Of a stretch of 64,000 nt of DNA, positions 13,031-23,828 are shown piece by piece. The notes under the pieces are model-generated. The model was not told where the DNA came from, did not search any database, and saw only the letters and a program-made list of their open reading frames with translations. The stretch's first letter is position 1, and each line of letters begins with the position of its first letter. The stretch comes from Plotosus lineatus (Eukaryota; Chordata; Actinopteri; Siluriformes; Plotosidae): NCBI GenBank assembly GCA_024760905.1, contig CM045733.1:66300001-66364000 (forward strand), written 5' to 3'. Made by a program: the position numbers and the translations under genes.

Positions 13031-13779
13031 TAAATATGAATGCAGAAAAAGAAAGTTCTATCAGAAGTTGTAAAATCATTGTGGTTCCTGAATGAGTTAA
13101 CGGTGAATTTGAATGACTTATGCTCCCCTATACATTGTTCTACATCCCTGATTCAGCATTTTTTGATATGGGGGAAAATGACACTTGTTCAATTAATCCT
13201 CAACACATACAAACAAAACTATGAAAAAAAAGAATATATAATGAAATGCCAATGAATTATTATGAGGCCCTATTTCAGGTTACTGGGTATACATTAGCAC
13301 CATTTGTACACGAAGACGTGTGTTTTGAAAAGCAAATCCTTGACTAATGAACAAAACATCTTCGCTTTTATCTGTTGCCAATGCTTATTCTTTAATTGAC
13401 TCAAGCATCTTAGCTGTGAAAAAAGCATGGTTTCTATTTCACTAGGGTGTGTTTGCAGACTGATTACACGTACAACTGTACCAACAAAAATGAATCAGAA
13501 AACAATCATGCTTTTGTAACTATCATTATCCTTTTTATTATGCCAAACAAAGCACATGTATAAACTAAATAAGCTAGCTCCACATGTAGCCTACAAGTAA
13601 AATGTATTGATACTATTAACACATTAAGATGAAAATAATTGAAATCAAATCAAAGTTTGACATTCCTGGTAAGAAAACATTACAGCACTCAGTAGAAAAA
13701 AAAAAAAAAAAAAATTAATGTTTGAGTCAATATCATGCTGACAAGGTTTCAAATTCGTATCTGTAATATTGGATATGAG
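13031..13779. other. AT-rich stretch, nothing recognised
   Basis: Only an A tract at 13697-13715. No coding signal. Confidence 0.5.
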
Positions 13780-13880
13780 AACACAGTGGCAAACTGGGGA
13801 GCACTCTTACCTGGCAAGAAAGCTCTGGGATTGAGCCCTGTGGTTGGTGCAGGTCTTTCTATGTGGAGTATGTATGTTGT
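13780..13880 (+). mobile_element. Fragment of a tRNA-headed fish SINE (family S3)
   Basis: ACAGTGGCAAACTGGGGAGC, CTGGCAAGAAAG, CTGGGATTGAGCCC, then CTATGTGGAGTATGTATG follow the order of a widespread fish repeat: gene-like head, B box, then TGTGTGGAGTTTGCATG. It is the same family as 30118-30275 and 48700-49050 (those are reverse). Confidence 0.5.
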
Positions 13881-14489
13881 ATCTCAAATTGGGAAAGCAC
13901 TAAACCATAATCCCTTTTCCATTATTGCATGCATTTCCATTATTATGCATGTGCTTTGAAAGTCAGCCAGATCCCAAAATAAAGTTTTGACCAAATACCC
14001 TGAAATGCTATCATACATCACCAGTACATTCTCTTTATTACAGCACGTCCAAGGAGCTAGCTCACCTTGTCACACCAGAAGAAAATACATAATATTTTCA
14101 AAAAGACAGATTAAATCTTGGGTGTTTATCTGCTGAGTATTTAATTCTAAGTATATTACATTGTCTGCCATCAATCTTAGATAACTAATAATCTTTACTA
14201 AACAAGTAAACTTTGCTAATTCAATACAATTTTAAATTAGCATATGCACATATTATTGGCATTACACATGTATAAATGTAGGTTAACAAAATTCAGTTGA
14301 GCATACAATCATAAGTGCATAGAGCAGCAAGTGCAATATACATGGTTGGTCCCCTTCTTACGGAAACCTCTGGATACGAAAAACCCAGTGTATGAAAAAA
14401 AAAAAAAAATCCTAAATTTTTGTTCTCTGTATATGAAACAACTTCTTCTTATGAAAAACGCTAAACGCACCATTCAAATGTGCCATTCA
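13881..14489. other. AT-rich stretch, nothing recognised
   Basis: No family or coding signal; A tract at 14395-14409. Confidence 0.5.
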
Positions 14490-14504
14490 AACAATGTCTG
14501 TTTC

Positions 14505-14622
14505 CCAACATCCCGCCCTGCTGGCCTCCCATTGGCTTGAAGGGATGATGCAGCTCCCTCCCATTGGCTATCTCTCTACATCCTGCCCCACTGGCCTCCC
14601 ATTGGCTAGGAGGGATGACACT
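14505..14622. repeat. Tandem duplication carrying inverted CCAAT boxes
   Basis: Two imperfect units begin ACATCCCGCCCTGCTGGCC and ACATCCTGCCCCACTGGCC. Each is followed by TCCCATTGGCT and AGGGATGA. A third CCCATTGGCT lies between them. CCATTGG is the reverse of the CCAAT box, but no TATA box, CpG island or transcript is visible. Confidence 0.55.
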
Positions 14623-14756
14623 TTCATTCCAAATTTGTTCAAGTCTGTCTTAACCGTGTTCAGTTTGTGTATTATTCCAACTGCATTTTATGGCTCAGGT
14701 TTTTAACCTTCCATAAATATTTGTAAGATTATAACTCTGCTTAGAAGACATGGACA

Positions 14757-15196
<440 letters not shown>

Positions 15197-15410
15197 AACC
15201 TGTTGGTTTGTGTTTGAAGGCTCCGGAAGCGCCTTCTGAAGGGGAGGAGCTGCAAGAGTCTATTGGCAGGATGGGACGAGTTCCTGAGAATGTTGCGCGT
15301 CCGGCGAAGACATGTCTTTTTTGGACAACCTCAGTAACAGGATGTAGAATCCCTGTGATGCGCTGGGCAAAAAAGCTTGGCTTCGAGGGTAAGGATTTTT
15401 GAAGCATATG
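15197..15410. other. GC-richer unidentified segment after the microsatellite
   Basis: A forward frame ([19 protein letters not shown] ... [10 protein letters not shown]) ends at 15402. Composition is less AT-rich than the surroundings. I do not recognise the sequence; it may be retroelement 5' or gag-like sequence. Confidence 0.25.
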
Positions 15411-16060
15411 TCCAATGAAAGTCTCACTGAACTGTACCAATGGTATATAACTTCTAAATACCATAAGACTTCAGAAAAGTTCTGTGTCAATGTTTTTAAT
15501 AGATCATTGTGCCACAGGAATATGTGATAAAAAATAATTAAATGAATTAATTAAATAAATAAATAAATAAATGTTTGGTACATTATTTCTAATTCATAAT
15601 GAACTCGCTATGAAGTTGAGCACATGCTCTTTGTAATATTGGTGTTAATTAAACATTGAACTTTGAACAAAATCTGTGGGTACATTTTAGTGCTTTCATT
15701 GTAAGTTAATAGCAGCTGCAATAAGATACATTATAGCTTTATCCGTGTTTCCCTGTCAACAGCATGTACACACACAACATGGGTTGTTAAAGCGTTTAAC
15801 TCGTGCACTAAAATAGAATATAAGTTGCTCAGACACAAACTAAAAGAATCAAGTGGAATAAAGTACAGGAGCAATACCACCCACCCACTTTCCAACCTGC
15901 TGACCAGTCAGCGAAGCATGCTCAGGGTGGTATCAATCGGGGTGGTAGTCATCCGTTTAATAAAGCGGGATCGGATGGTTTCTTCCAATTATTATGCAGT
16001 CTATGCAGGGTTACTTGAGAGGAGGATCTGAGTGCTAGTTGAACCTTGGATTCATGAGGA
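15411..16060. other. Non-genic stretch
   Basis: Contains an AAAT run (15550-15575) and otherwise nothing recognisable. Confidence 0.5.
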
Positions 16061-16385
16061 ACAATGCTTTTTTTTTTTTTTTTTTTTTTTTTTTACTGGC
16101 CGTGGCACTCAGCCAACTCCTGGAGGTGGCATGGGAGTTTGCCCAATCTGTTCACATGTGTTTTGTGGATTTAAAGAAAGCATTTGGCTATGTCCCCAGG
16201 ACTATCTTGTGGAGCATGCTCCAGGAGCATGGTGTACCCCACCTATTGCTACAGGCAATTTGGTCTCTGTATCATTGGAGCCAGAGCTTGGCCTGCATTG
16301 ATAACACCAGGTCAAATTTACTTCCCGTGAGGATTGGAGTCTGCCAAAGCTGTCCTTTGTCACTGATTAGGAAAAAGATCATAAA

Positions 16386-16389
<4 letters not shown>

Positions 16390-16422
<33 letters not shown>

Positions 16423-16597
16423 ATTTTCTGAGTAGATCCTTCCATAGGAGAGTGCTCAATACTTTTTGGTAGAGCAAATAAACAAAAATTCTTCTATAAT
16501 CACCTGAAGAGAGAGGATGGTTTCACCACCCCTCGAAACAGATCTGTAGTGATAAATGGAGTTTCAATAGAAAGTCTTTGTCCTGTCCTTTTATTTT

Positions 16598-16680
<83 letters not shown>
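16390..16680 (+). mobile_element. Penelope-like terminal fragment, copy P1, between (TA)n tracts
   Basis: Core 16422-16603 lies between TA tracts (16391-16420 and 16604-16678) and splits the LINE B1 reverse transcriptase. The left part (16422-16489, GGATTTTCTGAGTAGATCC ... AACAAAAAT) is the same as 51257-51324. The right part carries a hammerhead motif and then GTTTCAATAGAAAGTCTTTG then TCCTGTCCTTTTATTTTTGT. In the copy at 51257 the ribozyme lies on the opposite strand relative to the left part, and the GTTTCAAT block occurs on both sides. No protein is encoded. The Penelope-like assignment rests on the ribozyme and the inverted terminal arrangement, so it is inference. Confidence 0.65.
16491..16561 (+). 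ncRNA. Type I hammerhead ribozyme motif, copy 1
   Basis: Self-cleaving RNA fold read by hand. Stem I inner: ATCAC (16499-16503) with GTGAT (16549-16553). Core CTGAAGA (16504-16510) fits CUGANGA. Stem II: 16511-16534, GAGAGGATGG and CCACCCCTC around loop TTTCA, with the required G10.1-C11.1 pair, one A-C mismatch and one bulged A. Core GAAA: 16535-16538. Stem III: ACAG (16538-16541) with CTGT (16544-16547), two-base loop. Cleavage triplet GUA, predicted cut after 16548. Outer stem I: CTTC (16491-16494) with GGAG (16558-16561), leaving a 4x4 internal loop. A very short stem III is typical of hammerheads in Penelope-like elements, which tend to act as dimers. Confidence 0.8.
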
Positions 16681-16681
<1 letters not shown>

Positions 16682-17445
16682 TAATAGAAATAGGTTTTTC
16701 AGGGGATCTGGTTTGGTGGCGATCAGATCTCGCCTCTGCTTTTGCAGATGATGTTTTCCTTTTGGCTTCATCAATCCGGGATCTCCAGCTCTCAGTGTGG
16801 CTAGAATGAGAATCAGCACCTCCAAGTTCAAGGCAATGGTTTTCAGCCAGAAAAGGGTGAATGCACCCTCTGGGTGTGAAATGAGTTCCTGCCCCAAGAT
16901 GAGTAGTCCAAGCATCTTGGGGTCTTGTTCATGAACGAGAGAAAGATGGAGCAAGAGACTGACAGGCCGATCACTGCAACCTGTGCTCTAAAGTAGAGCT
17001 TGTACCTGTCCGTCGTGGGGAAGACGGAGCTGATCCGCAAAGCAAAGCTCTCGATTTATCAATTGATCTGTGTTCCAACTCTTATTTAAGGTCAAGAGAT
17101 TTGGCTAGTGACCAAAATAACAAGCTCATAGATACAAGCGGTTGAAATGAGTTTCCTTTGCTGGGTGACTATCCCTTAGAGATAAGGTGAGATGCTCAGT
17201 CATCCGAGAGGAGCTCAGAAAAGAACTGCTGCCCCTCCAAATTGAGAGAGGCTAGTTCAGGTGACTCCGGCATCTGGTTAAAATTCCTCCTGAACACCTC
17301 CCTGGTGTGCCGTTTTGGGCATGTTCAACCGAGAAGAGACTCCGTAGTTGACCTAGAACAAGTTGGTGGGATTATATATCTTGGCTTTCCTGGGAACTCC
17401 TCATTATCCACCTGGAAGAGCTGGAGAAAATGACTGGGGAGAGGG

Positions 17446-18631
17446 ACGTAAAGAGGCAGTCATATAATATGCTGGTTTTCCAGGAATGTTTTTTTTTTTA
17501 CTTTTCAAGAAGAAAAATATACATTAATGAAACAAGAAAGTTTTTAAAAGAAAATTCAAGTGCACTTCCTGCCGACCATGGCAACATGTATGAGATATAT
17601 ATATATTTTCTCACTATTTTCTTCATTTATTGGTTTTTTTTTGTTGTTGTTTGTTTGGCTGTTTTTTTTGTTTCTTTTTTTGGGTTGTGTGGGCATTTGA
17701 GCACAGACATTGAGCTCATGGCCTTATAACATTTGCATAAGAGTGGCGCTTCGCTATTAATTGACCAGTAGTTCTATTACAACACACATGACCCGACAGG
17801 TCTCTGCTACTTGCTGCACAGGATTTTTTAAGCAAAACGCCATAAAGCATAACTGTTGCAAACTGTGCAGGTTTATGTTTTCAGAATGTCGGTTAACTCT
17901 TATGGCAATGTCTTAATGTGCCATTTTGGCATATTTTCTCATTTATGCTGCAATATTTTAAAGTTGTCTCAAAGCAAAATACTAATTCAGTCAAAATGGT
18001 TCTTTTCATCTTCAGGAAATCAAAGTTGTAAGCAGAAATTTTATTTTACTGACAGTGATAAAATTATTGTTGAAAACAAATTGCAATAGTTAAATTATTG
18101 TTGAGTTTTAATGAATGGCTGTACTCAAGCAAAGGCAGTAATAGACCTCGGCATCATTTATAATTTAGCACAAATGACACATGAAAGCCCAAATATGATA
18201 TTCGTTTTATATTGAACAACACCTTCATAATGGCAGATTTATGGGCTTTAGAGTGTATTTGCATGTTCTTTTGGACTGTAGAAGTATCTCCACTTCCTCA
18301 GCTCTCAGAGCGCTTTTAATTTATTGATTTCTTTGTTCTTTTCCCTGCTACTGCCACTCTCTTTTATTTATTTATTTATTTTATTTTATTTTTTATATAT
18401 ATATTTTTTTCCTTTCGAAAAAGCCACATCTGCTTGAGCAAAAAGCAAAACACTGTAGGAGAGCACATTCAGTTCTGAGTGTAATGTGTTCCAAAACTGT
18501 GAAAACCACCTGGTGGATCAAATTTTTATTTTATGTGATTTTTTGATAAGTTAACACATTTTATGAATCATATTTCTATTGGATATCAATGTGTTCATAA
18601 TGATCATTGATATGAACTTTTTTTTTTCATT
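17446..18631. other. AT-rich stretch, nothing recognised
   Basis: T-rich and (TTTA)n low complexity (17630-17690, 18360-18415). No coding or repeat-family signal that I can support. Confidence 0.5.
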
Positions 18632-19597
18632 TTTATTTATTTATGGAAAAGAAGGAGATTTCATTGTAAATAAACAACATAAATTAACATATTTTTATTC
18701 ATCAAACAAAATACATGAACAACAATGTGTATTTGAATAGAGGAAAAAAAATGAGAACATCCCCCCATATTTTCCAATAATGTTCTGTTCATATGCACAT
18801 GATCAGAACATCATCACCCAGCATTTTGAAGAAGGTTTGCCATATTTAAACCTCAGACATTTAGTCTGGCATGCTTCTGTCTGTTGAAGAGGGACTGAGC
18901 ACCATGGTGAGATCTAGAGAGCTGTTGGAGGCCCTCGGGATGAAGAAGATCATGGCTGCTTATGAGTCTGGTAAGGGATTTAAAGGATATCAAAAGAATT
19001 TGACATTAGCCATCTCCCATCGGAAAATTGTTTACAACTGGAGAACATTCAAAACAACTGTAATCATGCACAGTTCTGGGCATCCAATCAAGTTTAACCC
19101 CAAAGTAGACTACAAGATGCTAGAAGGAGTCACCATAAGTCCTAAAATATCATCATATTAGCTACAGCAGGCTCTTACAGCTGTGAATGTGAAAGCGCAT
19201 GACTCAACTATCAGAAAGAGAAAATACACATTTTACCTTCATGGGAAGTGTGCATGGAGCAAACCTTCACTCTCTAAAAAGAGCAGTAAGGAAAGACTGT
19301 TTGCCAGAGAGAACATGGACAAAGATCAGGTCTTCTCTTATAAAGTTCTTTGGATAGATGAGTATAAAGTTGAATTGTTTGGGCACAATAACGGAACACA
19401 TATTTAGCAGAAACCAAATACATACAGCATTCCAGGAAAAGAACGTCACACCAATTGTGAAGCATGAAGGGGAGAGTGTCATGGTTTAGGCATGCTTTAC
19501 AGCAGCAGGATCTGGCCAGCTCATTATCATAAAACCCATCATGAATTCTACTATTTATCAAAGGGTGCTTGAAGAACATGTGAAACCACCTGTAAAA

Positions 19598-19606
19598 TAT
19601 AATAAC

Positions 19607-19667
<61 letters not shown>
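19598..19667. repeat. (AAT)n inside the transposase
   Basis: About 22 AAT units placed between the residues VKPPVK and the KAEAELDTK-like part of the transposase pseudogene. Confidence 0.95.
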
Positions 19668-19669
<2 letters not shown>

Positions 19670-19800
19670 GCTGAAGCAGAGTTGGACACTAAAACATGAC
19701 AATGACACAAACCACATCAGTAAATCCACCAAGAAAATTAAGAAGTGGCGCGACCTGAAATCACCAAGTCAAAGGTTGGTTGTGAATCCCATTGAGATGC

Positions 19801-19830
19801 TTAGGGTTAGGGTTAGGGTTACGGATAGGG
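19801..19830 (+). repeat. Short interstitial telomere-like repeat
   Basis: AGGGTTAGGGTTAGGGTTA followed by the variant CGGATAGGG. It sits directly after the codons NPIEML and before DNLKRVV, replacing about two codons of the transposase. Confidence 0.85.
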
Positions 19831-20166
19831 ATAACTTGAAACGGGTTGTGCGTGCAGGGTTAACTTTCCACAGATCAGTGTCAGAGACTGGTAGATGACT
19901 ACAAGGAATGTCTCACTGATGTTATTTCAGCCAAATGAGGTAACACTAGTTATTTGGGGGTGGGGAGGTGTCCCGTAATTTTTACTTTTTATTTTCTTCC
20001 ACTAAAGTATACATTGTTGTTCATATATTGTGTTTGATGAATAAAAAATATGTTAACTTTATGTTGCTTAATTACAGTGAAAGCACTTTGCTTTCCAGAA
20101 ATAAATTGAAACAAGATTGGACAGTGCTTTGTGAACATTTCGTAATAAAGAGTTGACTATATAAAA

Positions 20167-20512
20167 GGCCAGTGGTGGCTTGGAGGTAAAGTGCTTGCTG
20201 GATCACTGATTCCAAGGTTGTGGGTTCAAGCCCCACTCTCAACAGGTTGTTACTGTCCTCCAGTGCAGCGAACTAGGTTATCAAAGGCAGGCCATGTCTC
20301 TCACTGTGTATGTTGTGAGGCATGTAAAAGAACCGTTGCTGACTTCCAGTAAGAGTAGGCAGCATAGCCGTCTGTGTGTTTCTGCCCTATGATGGCCTGG
20401 CGAGATGTCCAGGGTGTACTCTGCCCTTGCCCAGAGTTGGGTGAGATGGGCACACATCTCTATTTGTTGCAGACTTGGTGGGATTCTCATGATTGCTCAT
20501 GTAGGCCCCAGA
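20167..20512 (+). mobile_element. SINE S1, nearly complete
   Basis: CCAGTGGTGGCTTGGAGGTA, GGTTCAAGCCCC, AACTAGGTTATCAAAGGC, GTAAAAGAACCGTTGCTGAC, ATAGCCGTCTG and GATGTCCAGGGTGTACTC are in order. The tail is decayed (no AATG run). Confidence 0.88.
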
Positions 20513-20737
20513 ACATCCACTAAAATTCTGTTATCTGAATGCTACATTCATTGGAATCGACACGGCTAGATTCAGAAACATGCTCATGCTCAAGATCTTG
20601 ATTCATTTGTTCAAATTTATATGCATGGGACTCTATAAACATTAAATAAAGACAAGTTAGATGTGCTGGTTTGGACCAGGACGTGCAGTATAAGCAGCCT
20701 ACTTTCGAAGAGTCTGATTTTGCATCAGCAAGAAAAA

Positions 20738-21585
20738 TGCAGCCGTGAGGGGGGGCACAAACCAGTGTCTCGCCCTCACGCCGGTCCCAAGCCCGGATAA
20801 ATGCAGAGGGTTGCGTCAGGAAGGGCATCCGGCGTAAAACAAATTCCAAATAAACTATGCGAATCACAAGAAAGAATGACATACCGGATCGGTCGAGGCC
20901 CGGGTTAACAACGACCGCCATCAGTGCCATCAACCAACAGGGTGCTGATGGAAATTGGACTACTGTTGGTCGAAGACGTCGAAGAAGGAGAGGCGGGAGG
21001 CGTGTCCGTTGCCAGAGAGAGAAGAGAAAAGGCATGAGTCTAGGACTGAGAGTGGGGACTTTGAACGTCGGAACTATGGCAGGAAAAGGTAGAGAGCTGG
21101 CTGACATGATGCAGAGGAGGAAGGTGGACATACTGTGTGTTCAGGAGACCAGGTGGAAAGGATTTTGCAAAAAGGATGGAAATGGCTGTGGTGAATACTT
21201 TCTTCCAGAAGAGACAGGAGCATAGGATGACTTATAAAAGTGGAGGTAGGAGCACACAGGTAGACTACATCTTGTGCAGGCGATGAAATTTAAAGGAAGT
21301 CAGTGACTGCAAAGTAGTAGCGGGAGAGAGTGCTGCCAAACAGCATAGGATGGTGGTGTGCAGGATGATGCTGATGGTGAGGAAGGTGAAGAAGGCAAAG
21401 GCAGAGCAGACGACAAAGTGGTGGAAGTTGAAAAAGGAAGAGTGTCGGGTTCTCTTCAAGGAGGAGTTGAAACAGGTTTTGGGTGGTCAGGAAGTGCTTC
21501 CAGATGACTGGACAACTACAGCTAATGTGATCAGGGAGACCGGTAGGAGAATACTTGGTGTGTTTCTTCTCCAATCTCGATTTAA
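20738..21585 (+). mobile_element. RTE-type LINE copy A3: 5' end retained, 3' end missing
   Basis: Best 5' end of the family in the window: GGCATCCGGCGTAAAAC at about 20826 and GGTCGAGGCCCGGGTTAACA at about 20890. Then comes an endonuclease start in an open frame (20857-21225; LRVGTLNVGTMAGKG, VDILCVQETRWKG). At about 21161 the sequence jumps to the GGATTTTGCAAAAAGGATGG part, so roughly 400 bases of endonuclease are deleted. The linker continues to about 21570 and stops before the RT. A LINE that keeps its 5' end but lacks its 3' end is the reverse of usual truncation and implies a later deletion. Confidence 0.85.
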
Positions 21586-22109
21586 ATCTTCCTTTTGAGG
21601 GATAAAGCAGAGTTGAAATTGTCGCTACGATCAAGTTTCCAAGCCAGTTAATTAAATATCATCAGAAAGCATACTTCTATATGCATATATTTTGCCAAAA
21701 TATACTTTAGTCTAATTGCCTCTTTCTTTGTAAGATAATGCTTTAAAGGAAAACTCATCGTGATGTGTATATTCACTCCATAGTGTTACGGATAAAGCAA
21801 GAGCGAAATTCCACTGGCAGCAATATTCGCAGATAGACGAAAGGCATCATGGGAAATGTAGCACACTAAGCAAAACCACAAGCCGGTTAATTAAAGAAGC
21901 TCAAGGTAAAAATAAATAAATTAATTAAAATTAAAATAAAGACAACAAGATTTTTTGAAGGCTTATGCCAATAATTATTTTTGTTTATTTAATTTATAGG
22001 TATATCTCAGCTACCATTCAGTCCTGTACTGTTCTTTGAAAATGTCTTGTTTTTATATGAAAGCACTTTTTTTTTCAGTTGAAAGGATAGACATAACCAC
22101 ATTGAGCCT
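21586..22109. other. Non-genic stretch
   Basis: No feature recognised; GGCATCATGGGAAATGTAG at 21843 is a motif seen in fish repeats but I cannot place it. Confidence 0.4.
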
Positions 22110-22129
22110 ATCTGATAGACAGAATGGAA

Positions 22130-22960
22130 GCAAGACATCAGCCACCTGAGTTGTCAGAAAAAATGATCACACAGAGGTCTTTAACATATGGCTTAAAGTT
22201 CTCTAAGGCCCGAATCACAGCTATACATTCTTTCTCGGGGATTGGGTATGTTTTTCTGGTATTTAGTTTTTTTTTTTCAGATTTGTGAAAGTGCCACTAA
22301 TGTGTGCTATGGCAACATTCCTGCTGTCACACATATCTGTATGAATAAAGGAAGGGTGTGTAAAGGAGTTTCAGGACAAGTGCTGAAAGTTATGCAGCAT
22401 TTTAGATTGTCCATGGTCACTTAGCATTTGCTATTCCAGATGAGTCATGCATCATTTTTTGTTCGGGTAGTGTTTTGGCATGATGAGCATCATCCTTGAC
22501 AAAGAGATGGTAGTTACTTGATAGGCCAAGAAATTGATGCATATGCTTTGCCGAAGTTGCTGTTTTGATCTCATGATACAGCTTCCACTTTGTCAAGATA
22601 CACAGAACAGGGTTTGAGACAAGCTCGGACTGTATTCATAAGCCTCCGAAAGGTTGCTGGTGCATTGCTGAGACTGACGGTGAGAACCTTAAACTGGAAT
22701 AGACCACAGTGCTTGACAAAGGCAGGTTTAGGCTTATACTCTTCAGCAGCAGCCACTGGCCAATAACCTTGCACAGGTTGCAAGAACCTTTTCTTATAGA
22801 CAGGAAGTCAAAAGACTCTTTGATGGTCACTTGATTAAGCCTATGAAAGTCCACACAGAACCTTGCATCACATGGAGTTGTAATTGTTGACCACAGCAGC
22901 AGCCCATAGTCCTGACACATGCTCCATGATGCCTTCCTGTAGCAACATTGCATGTGTTCT
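22130..22960 (-). pseudogene. Ty3/gypsy-type pol remnant, reverse strand
   Basis: Reading the reverse strand from 22960 down: RT start (DYGLLLWSTI, then RFCVDFHRLNQVTIKESFDF), the fingers region, then PAFVKHCGLFQFKVLTVSLS with NAPATFRRLMNTV and VYLDKVEA at 22571-22783. The catalytic YLDD is altered to YLDK. Around 22470-22560 there is a FLGL-NY-like piece (HQFLGLSSNYHLFV). Near 22150-22230 an RNase H piece reads PIPEKECIAVIRALENFKPY, then CVIIFSDNSG. Frame changes and stops between pieces. It is distinct in sequence from the forward gypsy block at 8195. Confidence 0.82.
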
Positions 22961-23005
22961 TCAACGGTTTGTTTTCTCTGCCAAAAGAGGGTAGCACCAG
23001 TTATT

Positions 23006-23205
23006 AGGAGATAGGGTGTCCTAATTTTTTCCTACATTGAAGTACGCAGTATTGTTCTTATTTTTTGTTTGATTAATCAAAATGTTAATGTTATGTTGTT
23101 TAATTACAATTAAATCCAATTTTTTTCAAGAAATAAATAAAAAATATGATTAGACATTGTCATGTGAACATTTTCTAATAAATATTTGGCTATTTAATGG
23201 GGTGT
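23006..23205 (+). mobile_element. Detached right end of the Tc1-like element
   Basis: GGTGTCCTAATTTTTTCCTA then AGTA(CG)CAGTATTGTTCTTA, GTTTGATTAATCAAAATGTTA, TAATTACAATTAAA, AAGAAATAAAT, TGTGAACATTTTCTAATAAA and GGCTATTTAATGGG match 19967-20160 block by block. No transposase is attached here. Confidence 0.75.
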
Positions 23206-23207
23206 CC

Positions 23208-23317
<110 letters not shown>

Positions 23318-23489
23318 TATAGTTTCTAAATACATAAAGAATAAGGATATGGGAATAAGATAAATAACAACAAATTCAAAACAATTTTGAAACAAATTTC
23401 AGCATATGGCAGCAAATTGAAAAAAAAAAAATCTGTACATTGGCATACACTGGGCCAATTCATTATAGTTTGAAGGACACATTTCTTCA

Positions 23490-23828
23490 TCATTCATTTT
23501 CTGTAACCGCTTCATCCTAATTAGGGTCGCGGGGAGGCTGGTGCCCATCCCAGCCAACTCAGGGCGAGGGCAGAGTACACCCTGGACAGCTCGCCAGGCC
23601 ATCGCAGGGCGGAAACACGCTGACGGCTTTGCAGCCTACTCTTGTCGAAAGTCAGCAATGGTTCCTTTACATGCCTCACACCATAGACAGTGAGAGACAT
23701 GGCCGGCCTTTGATAACCCAGTTAGCTGCACTGGGAGGACAGTGACAACCTTGTGGAGAGTGGGACTCGAACCCCCAACCTTTGGATCAGCGATCCGGCG
23801 CCTTATACCACTAGACCACCACTGCCCT
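23490..23828 (-). mobile_element. SINE S1, full-length reverse copy
   Basis: Reverse of the family: tail CATTCATTTTCTGTAACCGC, CATCCTAATTAGGGTCGCGG, GTACACCCTGGACAGCTCGC, CAGCAATGGTTCC, GATAACCCAGTTAGCTGCAC, GGGACTCGAACCCCCAACC (B box) and CCACTAGACCACCACTGCCC (head). One of the best-preserved copies, useful as a reference. Confidence 0.92.

Larger units (their letters stand above)
16095..17445 (+). mobile_element. LINE family B, copy B1, RT interrupted by a hammerhead-bearing insertion
   Basis: Decayed non-LTR reverse transcriptase. 5' part at 16095-16380: HMCFVDLKKAFGYVPRTILW (palm motif with the first catalytic aspartate), then LLQAIWSLYHWSQSLACI. It resumes at 16685 with SDLASAFADDVFLLASS, so the FADD box is intact by itself. 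Then come the C-terminal pieces (VHERERWSKRLTG, SFAG, HLPGVPF, SWWDYISWLSWELL). Stops and frame changes abound. The two halves are separated by 16390-16680: (TA)n, a 180-base Penelope-like fragment and (TA)n. A T26 tract precedes it. Confidence 0.82.
18871..19935 (+). pseudogene. Tc1-like DDE transposase, broken
   Basis: Cut-and-paste transposase. The N-terminal DNA-binding region is at 18904-19060 (MVRSRELLEALGMKKIMAAY, ISHRKIVYNWRTFKTT). A second helix-turn-helix part is at 19183-19300 (KAHDSTIRKRK). The catalytic region has the first D in KVLWIDEYKVELFGH (19345-19385), GGESVMV at 19470, the second D in KHDND (19696-19712), and the E in VNPIEML (19784-19803). All three acidic positions are visible, but frameshifts, stops, a 23-unit AAT microsatellite (19598-19667) and telomere-like repeats (19801-19830) destroy the gene. 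Normal length of the family is about 340 residues. Confidence 0.87.
18632..20160 (+). mobile_element. Tc1-like DNA transposon, broken, with long inverted ends
   Basis: The left end (18632-18765) contains TTCATCAAACAAAATACATG and AACAACAATG. The right end (19967-20158) contains CATTGTTGTTCATATATTGT and GTTTGATGAA, i.e. the inverse. The arms are about 130 bases or more, imperfect. The outermost part of the left arm has been lost or replaced. Between them lies a transposase pseudogene. A closely related right end occurs alone at 23006-23205. Confidence 0.82.

Noticed and set aside
19801..19830. Chromosome end
   Set aside because: Only about four degenerate TTAGGG units, embedded in a transposase; interstitial.
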